Shown piece after piece: positions 8,401 to 16,138 of a stretch of DNA of 34,188 bases. The position numbers were made by a program, and so were the translations under genes. Each line of letters begins with the position of its first letter. The first letter of the stretch is position 1. The DNA is taken from NCBI GenBank assembly GCA_903908535.1, contig CAIVSE010000022.1, positions 1 to 34,188 of the forward strand. Direction: 5' to 3'. A model generated the notes under the pieces. The model had not been told where the DNA came from. It saw only the letters and a list, made by a program, of their open reading frames with translations, and made no database searches. The DNA comes from Candidatus Doudnabacteria bacterium. GTDB lineage: Bacteria > Patescibacteriota > Doudnabacteria > UBA920.

Positions 8401-10005
8401 CTAGCTCGTGGCCGGCAAGTTTGCCTTCCACAAAGCCATAAACCTCCTCTCAAAAATATTTCCAAAACTATTGCCGGTTGTGGGGTCCTCGCCCACAACC
8501 ACCAACTCCTTGAGGATCAACATGAACAGGTATTCGGAGACCTTGTTCTGACCCACCAGCTCGGACCGAACGAAGTCGAGGTGGCCGGAGTTGATTTCGA
8601 TAATGCCCGCGGGGCTGATGCGGGAGTGCCAGCTCTGCTCTTCCTCACTCTTGGGATAAACAAAGTCGACTTGCAGGCCGGGGCGCGGCTTGCTGGCCAT
8701 AACCTGATCTTTGTCGCGCTTGCCTACGGGGATGCCGGAAGCCTTGTTTTTCTTGTGTGTGGCCGCCTGGTCAACCAAAGCGGTCTTGGACAGCTTGCGT
8801 TTGCGTCCGCCCGGCGTGGAAACCTTTGAGGTCTCTTCCTCTTCCGTAACGCTGCCGACGGAGGCTTTAGACATGGCCCGAAGCCGCGGCGGAATGAGGT
8901 GTGGATTCTCCTTAAACAGCAGTTGGATCTTTTTCAAGACCCCCAAAGCTATCCGGTTGAGTTTGTCAGAGCGTTCGCTCTGGTCGAAATTGTCGATTAT
9001 GGGTTTGAGTACTCCCATGACAAAATCCTTTACAACAGAGGCGAAGACCTGACACTGGTCGTCCAGTTGGAAGGAATCCTTGCCGGGATTAACGGTACAG
9101 AATCCCAGCCGGATTTCTCCGTCAAAGAAGCCGCGGTTGATGACGTTTTTGACGTCATCGTCAAGCAGGCTCCTCATAAAAAAGTTGTGCAGCGGCATGG
9201 TATTAACGCCCTGGTGCAGGACGTAAACACGCTGATGCTCTTTGTGAGGTTCGGCCGAATAGTAGAATGCAAATTCGACCTCGCCGAGCGGAGTTTGCTC
9301 CTTTACTGACTGGAGTAAATCGCCGCGGTACAGCACGGGTTTTACCAGGTACTCTTGGGCAGTGGAGCGGGCATCTTTTTTGTAGACGATGCGAACATCC
9401 ACTCCGCGGGTCCGGAGAATCGGATTATAAGCGTCGAGAATTGACCGCTCAATGAGCTTAATGTTGCTCAGCCTCGCCATGGCGATGTCGCTTACTCCCC
9501 GCAGCCACAACATCACGTTGGGTTTAAAGTGGAGCTTGTTGGTGATTTCCTTGCCCTGAAAGGGCTCGGAATGGAGGCTAATGCCGTCACGTTTTGCTAG
9601 CTCGCTTTTTTCCAACCGATGGACCCAAATGCTGGCGGGCTTAGAGGTGAAATCTTTGGCGATCATTTGCCATATTTCGGCAATGGTCATACCGGCCAAA
9701 TTACCGATGCCTTTTTCGCCGATAGCGGAAGCGTCGGCGAGTTTGTTGCTCTGGGCGATGTTTCGGAACTTCGCCGTGACTTCTTCGCAGCTGGCGCTTT
9801 GACCGTCATCAAAAATCTTGATGTAACGTTCAGGGACGTTTATTTCGATCAGGGCGTGCTTAGCGTGTTTGTCGATGGAGTTCTGTAAAGCTTCCAAGAT
9901 GGCCTTGAACGCGTCCCCATAATGCTGGGACAGGTACAAGATAGTGTTGCCTTGGTGGAAGCCAAGCGGGGTTGTGATAAAACCTTCGTTTTTTTCGGGC
10001 ATCAT
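8401..10005 (-). CDS. GHKL-fold (Hsp90/MutL/MORC-like) ATPase
   Basis: N-box ILEALQNSIDKH, G1-like IKIFDDGQSAS, G2-like GEKGIGNLAGM; long C-terminal region with Lys-rich linker (GGRKRKLSK). Confidence 0.8.
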   Translation of the reverse strand: MMPEKNEGFITTPLGFHQGNTILYLSQHYGDAFKAILEALQNSIDKHAKHALIEINVPERYIKIFDDGQSASCEEVTAKFRNIAQSNKLADASAIGEKGIGNLAGMTIAEIWQMIAKDFTSKPASIWVHRLEKSELAKRDGISLHSEPFQGKEITNKLHFKPNVMLWLRGVSDIAMARLSNIKLIERSILDAYNPILRTRGVDVRIVYKKDARSTAQEYLVKPVLYRGDLLQSVKEQTPLGEVEFAFYYSAEPHKEHQRVYVLHQGVNTMPLHNFFMRSLLDDDVKNVINRGFFDGEIRLGFCTVNPGKDSFQLDDQCQVFASVVKDFVMGVLKPIIDNFDQSERSDKLNRIALGVLKKIQLLFKENPHLIPPRLRAMSKASVGSVTEEEETSKVSTPGGRKRKLSKTALVDQAATHKKNKASGIPVGKRDKDQVMASKPRPGLQVDFVYPKSEEEQSWHSRISPAGIIEINSGHLDFVRSELVGQNKVSEYLFMLILKELVVVGEDPTTGNSFGNIFERRFMALWKANLPATS

Positions 10006-10015
10006 TTTCTAGTAC

Positions 10016-10576
10016 CTATCCTTTCGGTTTTTTTTCAGAGTTCAGTTCACCTTCGCGGGTCACAACCTCCAGGGCCTTTTCATTTCGCATGGCCCGGATT
10101 AAGGAGGAGAACCATTCAAAGTCGGGACCGAGAGAGGTGCGAAAACTTTCGCGTTCTCTTGGCCCGGCGGCCAAAAACCATTCCAGGTAGTCTCGCAGGC
10201 TGCGGATCAGTTCTCGGCTGCGAAAAATCCGCAGTTTCAAATCCATCTCGTCAGTCTGCTTCCCGGTATCATTTGCTGGTTTACTACTTGGCCTAACCAG
10301 ACGTTTGATCTGGCTTACAATTGGGCCGGCAGAAATATCTTCGGCTTTGGGAATTATCGGGTCGGTGTTGGTGCGACCAGCTTCCAAGGGCGGGATTTTG
10401 TCGCCAAATCTGGCAGTCAGTTTAGTGTGAGTGCTCAATCTGGCTTTCTTATTGTTTCCGCTCAGCAAAGAACTCATTGTCTTTCGGGGAATTCCGACTT
10501 CTTGCGCTAAACGGGTGATGTTCAGACCCTCTTGGGCCATGATTTCTTTTAACGCTTCGTCCAGTTTCATGCTCAC
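10016..10576 (-). CDS. XRE-family HTH transcriptional regulator with extra C-terminal domain
   Basis: LDEALKEIMAQEGLNITRLAQEVGIPRKTMSSLLSGNNKKARLSTHTKLTARFG; overlaps the upstream gene by 4 nt (ATGA). Confidence 0.75.
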   Translation of the reverse strand: MSMKLDEALKEIMAQEGLNITRLAQEVGIPRKTMSSLLSGNNKKARLSTHTKLTARFGDKIPPLEAGRTNTDPIIPKAEDISAGPIVSQIKRLVRPSSKPANDTGKQTDEMDLKLRIFRSRELIRSLRDYLEWFLAAGPRERESFRTSLGPDFEWFSSLIRAMRNEKALEVVTREGELNSEKKPKG

Positions 10577-11376
10577 TCCTCGCCTTTCTGGGAAGCATAG
10601 GCTTCTATGCTGGTGCGAAATCTTTTTTTCTCATCGATATCCGCGTTGATTTTTTTGACCGTTTGTTCAAGCTCCTGTTCCAGAGCCAGAATTTCTCCGT
10701 CGATCCTTTTCAGAATCTTACTCACAGAAATTTTACCCAAATCGTGCTTGGCTTTTTCGTCTTTGTGAGCAAACGGCGTGGTTTGGGGCTCGAAACTAAT
10801 AGTCATTCCCTTTCCGGCGCCGAGTCTGTGGATTGAGCACAGTCCTTTCTTCTCAAACTGTCTCAAAGCATCCCAGGGAAAACTTTTTATTACGTGCAGT
10901 CGCTCCTGAACCTCGCGAGCCGAATCCGCATTAAAGAGGATTGAAGGCCCGACTTTTTGCTCCATAAGAAGAGCCCAAAACTCCGCACGCTTTCCGGTGA
11001 GCGATTCCCAGCCGGTCTTGATGTTGGTTTTGGGCGGGGACGAGGGGAGTCCAAAAAGTTCAAAGGACTTGTGGGTGAATTCCCAAACCCCTGGCTCTGA
11101 CGCTTTTTGTACCAGCTTGAATCTTGCCAAGTGCCAGAGATTGGCATCGTTTATACCAATTCCTTTGAGCCGTTTCCCGATGCTGTGAGCTTGGGGAAAA
11201 GTGCCTTGTTCAATACTAAACCGCAGCATCTCCTGAAAAGCCCGGAGATATTTGGGAGTTAAACCCCAATTTTCTCCCGTGACTTCGCCGTTTTTAACCC
11301 GCTCGTAAAATTCTGTGAGCGGGTCGTTTTTTGGTGCCGTCTCTACTATAGGCGTTTCCGCCGTATTTGTCTGCAT
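10573..11376 (-). CDS. Hypothetical protein; possible winged-helix region plus C-terminal coiled coil
   Basis: 'ANLWHLARFKLVQKASEPGVWEFTHKSFELFG' looks winged-helix-like; C-terminus ISVSKILKRIDGEILALEQELEQTVKKINADIDEKKRF is heptad-like. Strong SD AAGGAGG before the ATG. Confidence 0.65.
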   Translation of the reverse strand: MQTNTAETPIVETAPKNDPLTEFYERVKNGEVTGENWGLTPKYLRAFQEMLRFSIEQGTFPQAHSIGKRLKGIGINDANLWHLARFKLVQKASEPGVWEFTHKSFELFGLPSSPPKTNIKTGWESLTGKRAEFWALLMEQKVGPSILFNADSAREVQERLHVIKSFPWDALRQFEKKGLCSIHRLGAGKGMTISFEPQTTPFAHKDEKAKHDLGKISVSKILKRIDGEILALEQELEQTVKKINADIDEKKRFRTSIEAYASQKGEE

Positions 11377-11399
11377 AGTGCCTCCTTGAAATTCATATT

Positions 11400-11435
11400 A
11401 ACATATCACAAATGGCTAATTGTGTCAATATTGAC
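11400..11435 (-). promoter_or_regulatory. Sigma70-type promoter with palindromic operator for the three-gene operon
   Basis: Minus strand: TTGACA (11428-11423), 17-nt spacer, TATGTT (11405-11400). Perfect palindrome GTCAATATTGAC (11424-11435) overlaps the -35; CACAA(N8)TTGTG spans 11407-11424. Confidence 0.7.
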
Positions 11436-11454
11436 TATTTAGGCGTATTATCTT

Positions 11455-11496
11455 ATAAAAAAAAGCCGTCCACACAAATTTTATACGTGTGGACGG
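11455..11496 (-). terminator. Intrinsic terminator for the 435-aa gene
   Basis: Minus strand: CCGTCCACAC...GTGTGGACGG 10-bp stem followed by CTTTTTTTT. Confidence 0.8.
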
Positions 11497-11518
11497 GCAA
11501 AAAGAAAGTTCGGTGAAG

Positions 11519-12826
11519 TTAGTTGTTTTTGCGGCGTGCGACCGCAATGTGGGCGGCGGCAGATTTGCGAATCTTTTCATTTTCGCTAAGGCTTTTTGGC
11601 AGGAGCGCCAAAATTTCCTTAACCGTGTAATCACGGTGTTGCTTGGCAAGAAGTTTGATTTTACCGATTCCTTCTTGCGTGAGTTCATTCTCATGGATGT
11701 AACGAGTCGTCTTTATGGCCATCTGCATCTCCTTGTTTTGGGTAACTTCTTTGTGTCTGAACCTTAAGTACAATCCAGCATCGTCCCAAAGGATAATATT
11801 CCTGTCCTTCGGGATAATGGTTACAGTTTCATCTATTTTGTGTTCAGCGCCCTCCTCTGTGATATAACTAAATGGAGCGGACAGCATTAAAGCGCAGGAT
11901 TTTTCTAGCCACCACTTGGCGCTAATCGGTGTTTGTCTGACTGTAAAACGCGCAAAGTGGCAGAGCTGTGATAGCGATGTTTCGTTTTTATAAACAAGTC
12001 GTTGCAGGGAGCTTATATCCAGCAATTGCTGCACCCAGTGATTTGCCAAATTTTGGACTAGTTTCAGATTTGCGGATCTAAACTCTTCGACAAAACCTAG
12101 TAAGTCCTCTAAACGTAAGGGTGCCTGACACTTTATTGATATAAAATCCCATAGTTTGGTTACGGCGGCATTCCAGTGCTGGAAGCCATAGGGAGAGGAC
12201 TGCTCGGCAGTTGCTGAAATTACGAAGCCGTTCTCCATTATACTGTAGAGCCAAAAAATGTCGCGTAATGCCAGGTGAAAAGGTTCGGTGTAGCCAGCAC
12301 GTTCGTAACGTCTTGACAGCGAATAAAAAACCGGCAAAATATCCTCGGGCGAAATCAGCACAAATATCGCTAATGCCCGTATGCCTTCCCAAATCATTTC
12401 TGTATCGCGTCCCACGCTGGAATATGTCGCCACGACAGTTCCGGAGTTTTTCAGGCAGGAGCAGAGCACCTCACCCATAACTGAATGGGTTTGGCTTAAG
12501 TAGCTGCCCATAACATCCAGGTTGAATAAGCAAAAGGTTTTTTCCGGCTTTATGATTTTTGGCAATTCGTCGTAGAGAAAGCCGTGGTGAATCTTAACCC
12601 CCCATCCCTGAGTTTTTTGCCATTCAGTTATAGATTGGTCAGACTCTAACGAATTAACGTGCCCCCTTGTAAAACCAGCTTCATCCATTAAATATAGCTC
12701 GCTGGGGCTTTTGCCTAGCAGGCCGATGACGTGGTTGGTGCGGATTTGCTCTGTAGAGAGCCAAGAGGGGATAATGCGACGGTAAAAATAATTTCGGGCA
12801 AACCGCTTACCGGCCGAATCTCTCAT
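11519..12826 (-). CDS. Uncharacterised protein with possible Rossmann/SAM-methyltransferase-like N-terminal fold
   Basis: Alternating hydrophobic strands (VIGLLGKSPSELYLMDEAG..., TFCLFNLDVMGSY..., GTVVATYSS); C-terminal ENEKIRKSAAAHIAVARRKN. Strong SD (GGAGG) upstream. Fold call is inference. Confidence 0.5.
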   Translation of the reverse strand: MRDSAGKRFARNYFYRRIIPSWLSTEQIRTNHVIGLLGKSPSELYLMDEAGFTRGHVNSLESDQSITEWQKTQGWGVKIHHGFLYDELPKIIKPEKTFCLFNLDVMGSYLSQTHSVMGEVLCSCLKNSGTVVATYSSVGRDTEMIWEGIRALAIFVLISPEDILPVFYSLSRRYERAGYTEPFHLALRDIFWLYSIMENGFVISATAEQSSPYGFQHWNAAVTKLWDFISIKCQAPLRLEDLLGFVEEFRSANLKLVQNLANHWVQQLLDISSLQRLVYKNETSLSQLCHFARFTVRQTPISAKWWLEKSCALMLSAPFSYITEEGAEHKIDETVTIIPKDRNIILWDDAGLYLRFRHKEVTQNKEMQMAIKTTRYIHENELTQEGIGKIKLLAKQHRDYTVKEILALLPKSLSENEKIRKSAAAHIAVARRKNN

Positions 12827-12924
12827 CGAACAAATCCTCCTTCCTTAATTTTAAAGTTCAATACTTCAGTTTACCTAAACTCGCAAGTTTGTCAAGAAGA
12901 CATTTTATTAGCTATAATAAGTAC

Positions 12925-14109
12925 ATGTTTCCTCTTATCAAACCTTCCAAAAAACCTATCTATCTCGATAACGCCGCGACTACGCCGGTGGACCCTTTAG
13001 TCATAAAAGCCATGGCGCCTTTTTGGCGCGAAAAGTTTGGCAATCCTTCTTCTCTTTATAAGCAGGGGATAGAGGCCAAGCGGGCCGTGGAGGGCAACAG
13101 AAAAACCATCGCGGACTTGCTTGGCGCTCGGCCGAGCGAAATTATCTTTCCGGCCGGCGGCACCGAGAGTATTAATTTGGCAATCTTAGGGGTGAAGGGT
13201 AAACATATTGTTACCACAAAAATAGAACACCACGCCGTGCTAAAATCCTGTGAAGCTTTGGCAGAGCAGGGGAATACAGTTAGCTATGTTGTCGTGGATA
13301 GGGAAGGCTTTGTAAATTTAGAGGAGCTAAAAAAATCAATTAAACCGCAAACAGTTTTGGTTAGCGTTATGTATGCCAATAACGAAGTTGGCACAATTGA
13401 GCCTATAGCGGAAATTGGAAAAATACTTCGGAAGATAAATGTTGGCCGCGCTGCAAAAAAACTCCCGCCAATTTTATTTCATACCGACGCCTGCCAGGCA
13501 GCAGGCGCGCTGGATTTAAATGTTAACCGTTTGGGCCTGGATTTAATGACGCTTAACGGCAGCAAAATTTATGGCCCCAAGCAAACCGGCTTGTTATATG
13601 TCCGCGCCGGTATTCAATTACGGCCGCTAATTTATGGCGGGGGACAGGAACAAGGTTTAAGGTCTGGCACAGAAAACGTCCCTGGCATTGTTGGTTTAGC
13701 TACAGCGCTGGACTTGGCAGAGCGCGGTAAGGCTAAAGAAAATTTGAGACTGACCAAGTTGAGAGATTACTTTATCCAAAAGTTGTTAAAGTTGCCGGGG
13801 GTAAGTTTAAATGGGCCGCAAAGGCAGGGGAGACTGGCTAATAACATAAATATTTGCCTAGAGGGCGTGGAAGGCGAGGCCTTAATGCTCTACCTGGACG
13901 GTTACAACATTGCCGTATCTACGGGTAGTGCCTGCGCCACCTCGCTAACCGACCCTTCTCACGTAATAATGGCTTTGGGTAAATCCGCGGTAGAAGCCCA
14001 AAGCAGCATCCGCATGACACTTGGCAAATTTACCACTAAACAGGAGTTGGATTATGTGCTCAAAGTTTTGCCCGGCGTAGTGGCGGAATTAAGGCGTGTT
14101 AAGAAATAA
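12925..14109 (+). CDS. Cysteine desulfurase (IscS/NifS family)
   Basis: IYLDNAATTPVDP, IFPAGGTESINLAI, HTDACQAAGALDLNV, LMTLNGSKIYGPKQTGLLYVR (PLP Lys), STGSACATS. Start placed at ATG 12925 rather than 12889. Confidence 0.92.
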   Translation: MFPLIKPSKKPIYLDNAATTPVDPLVIKAMAPFWREKFGNPSSLYKQGIEAKRAVEGNRKTIADLLGARPSEIIFPAGGTESINLAILGVKGKHIVTTKIEHHAVLKSCEALAEQGNTVSYVVVDREGFVNLEELKKSIKPQTVLVSVMYANNEVGTIEPIAEIGKILRKINVGRAAKKLPPILFHTDACQAAGALDLNVNRLGLDLMTLNGSKIYGPKQTGLLYVRAGIQLRPLIYGGGQEQGLRSGTENVPGIVGLATALDLAERGKAKENLRLTKLRDYFIQKLLKLPGVSLNGPQRQGRLANNINICLEGVEGEALMLYLDGYNIAVSTGSACATSLTDPSHVIMALGKSAVEAQSSIRMTLGKFTTKQELDYVLKVLPGVVAELRRVKK

Positions 14110-14453
14110 TTTGGCCCAGTCCACCAGGCCGTCAATGTTTTGGCCGCTGTGGTAATTATCAAAAGTAAAAGCCGGGGACAGCACGTTTGCTCCCAGGCTT
14201 TTTAATTTAGCTTCTATAATAGGCAGGGCCGCGCAAAAGATCAGGAATTGGGAATCGCCCAGGCCAAACAAAGCAAAGCGCTGGCCGTTTAATTCTACAC
14301 GTTTTGGCAGTTTAGGAGTTTATCGGGATCCATATCCCGCGCATTCATCAATTTAAAGCTTTCTTGGGTAAAGCCCGCGGTTAAGTTTTTATATAAAAGT
14401 TCGGCAGCTTTCTTGGTATAACCGGTATATGTGGCATATAAAATTAAGATCAT
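14089..14453 (-). pseudogene. Frameshifted flavodoxin-like gene
   Basis: From 14453: MILILYATYTGYTKKAAELLYKNLTAGFTQESFKLMNARDMDPDKLLNCQNV*. Another frame continues as RVELNGQRFALFGLGDSQFLIFCAALPIIEAKLKSLGANVLSPAFTFDNYHSGQNIDGLVDWAKLFLNTP. Confidence 0.75.
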
Positions 14454-14498
14454 ATAGGTATTATAACAGCCTTAGGGGATTGTGATTTGTCTTTATAT

Positions 14499-14535
14499 AC
14501 AACGTCGTATAATGTAGCTTAATAGACGACATATA
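14499..14535. other. Possible dif-like/Xer recombination site upstream of xer
   Basis: CGTCGTATAA-TGTAGC-TTAATAGACGAC: imperfect inverted arms around a 6-nt core, containing ATAATGTA as in the E. coli dif core region. Confidence 0.3.
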
Positions 14536-14562
14536 TGTAATATGCTATAATATATACACTAT

Positions 14563-15552
14563 ATGATGAATGAATCCCCTAGGCCCATAATCAGTCATTT
14601 CACTAATTTTTTCGATTATTGCGATGTTGTAAAAGGTTTATCTTCCAAGTCGGTTGAAAACTATGGACGGTTTTTAATTCCGTTTAAAAATTGGTTAATT
14701 AAAGAAAAACTGGAAAATCTTAAACCTCACGAGTTAACCAGTGAACACATCTACCAGTACAGGCTATACCTCTCCAGGCAGCTAAGCGCTAAGGACGGCA
14801 AAAACTTAAAAAAGAGCACCCAGAATTATTATCTTATTGCCTTAAGGTCGCTGCTAATTTATTTTACTAAAAATGATATCTTAAGTTTGCCGGCGGACAA
14901 GATTAGCTTAGCCAAAGACGAAAAGGTTAAGAAGGTTAAATTTTTGAATTTGGACCAGTTGGAAAAATTGCTTCTCTCCCCTGCTACGGATACAATGAGC
15001 GGCCTGCGGGACCGCGCCATTTTGGAAGTTTTATTTAGCACGGGTCTGCGCGTGGGAGAATTAGCTTCGCTGAACCGCGACCAGATTAACTTGCCGTATA
15101 TTAAAAAGAACGCTATTAAAGAATTGGAATTACCCATAACCGGTAAGGGCGGCTACATCCGTACTGTTTATTTTTCCCAGCGGGCAATTTCGGCGTTAGA
15201 CAAATATATAACCAACCGCGCGGATTTAGACAAAGCTTTGTTTGTAAATTTTAAAAAAGATAATGGCCAGGATACCAAAAGGTTAACTATCCGTTCCATC
15301 GAACGGATTATTAAAAAATATGTGTGGTTGGCAGGGTTGCCGGTGGACACCACGCCCCACACTCTGCGCCATTCTTTTGCCACAGATTTGCTGGAGCAAG
15401 GCGTGGATTTAAGGACTATCCAGGAATTTTTGGGTCACAGGAATATTGTTACGACGCAAATTTATACCCACGTGACTAACAAGCACCTCAAAGACGTACA
15501 TATGTCGTTCCATAGCGGTAAAAAATTAAAAAGTAAAAATAATGAAAAATAA
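14563..15552 (+). CDS. Tyrosine recombinase (XerC/XerD family)
   Basis: LEVLFSTGLRVGELASL (catalytic R), TPHTLRHSFATDLLEQGVDLRTIQEFLGHRNIVTTQIYTHV (HxxR...H...Y). Confidence 0.93.
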   Translation: MMNESPRPIISHFTNFFDYCDVVKGLSSKSVENYGRFLIPFKNWLIKEKLENLKPHELTSEHIYQYRLYLSRQLSAKDGKNLKKSTQNYYLIALRSLLIYFTKNDILSLPADKISLAKDEKVKKVKFLNLDQLEKLLLSPATDTMSGLRDRAILEVLFSTGLRVGELASLNRDQINLPYIKKNAIKELELPITGKGGYIRTVYFSQRAISALDKYITNRADLDKALFVNFKKDNGQDTKRLTIRSIERIIKKYVWLAGLPVDTTPHTLRHSFATDLLEQGVDLRTIQEFLGHRNIVTTQIYTHVTNKHLKDVHMSFHSGKKLKSKNNEK

Positions 15553-15679
15553 TTTTTGTTTACCTTGGGATGAGGTGGAGAGTGCAATAAAAAAGGAAAC
15601 TCAATGGTTGAAAAACACCATACCTGTTCGACGTGATCAATCAATGTTTGCAGAATTGGAACGGACAAAGTATTCTTGA
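15542..15679 (+). CDS. Possible 45-aa small ORF overlapping the xer stop
   Basis: ATG inside the xer 3' end: MKNNFCLPWDEVESAIKKETQWLKNTIPVRRDQSMFAELERTKYS*; no recognised family. Confidence 0.25.
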   Translation: MKNNFCLPWDEVESAIKKETQWLKNTIPVRRDQSMFAELERTKYS

Positions 15680-16134
15680 GAATTTCGGAACTGGTTAATC
15701 TTAAGATAAACCAAATTAATAAAGACGGCCAGATATTTTTGCTGGGCAAGGGCAAAAAGGAGCGTTTTGTTTATTTAACGCCGCGGGCTAAAAAGTTTTT
15801 GCAGGTCTACCTGAATAACAGAACTGACAGTTCGCCTTATGTCTTTGTACCGTTTAAAGGCAGGAATGCCCACGATAAGGACAAAAAAATTTCGCCGAAT
15901 TATATCCAGTTTAAATTAAAAAAATACCGGGAACTTTTGGGGATTGTCATCCCAACCTCACCGCACTCTTTACGCCACGGTTTTGCCACCTACCTGGCCG
16001 AAGCCGGCGCCAGTGCGGCCGCCATCCAAATTTTACTTGGCCACGAATCTTTGGATACCACCACCAGGTACGTTAATACCTCCCAAAGGTACGCAAAAAA
16101 AGTTCAGGAAGAATTCCATCCGCTGAAAGATTAA
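15676..16134 (+). pseudogene. Truncated second tyrosine recombinase (catalytic domain only)
   Basis: LRISELVNLK (Arg I), GKGKKERFVYL, SPHSLRHGFATYLAEAGASAAAIQILLGHESLDTTTRYV. No N-terminal core-binding domain; in-frame stop at 15634. Confidence 0.7.
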
Positions 16135-16138
16135 AATA

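Noticed and set aside
8581-9888. Plus-strand ORFs inside the GHKL ATPase gene
   Set aside because: Opposite-strand shadows of a long, motif-bearing CDS; no independent support.
13485-13512. GACGCCTGCCAGGCAGCAGGCG palindrome within the cysteine desulfurase gene
   Set aside because: Encodes the conserved HTDAxQAAG motif of the family, so the symmetry is most simply codon coincidence.
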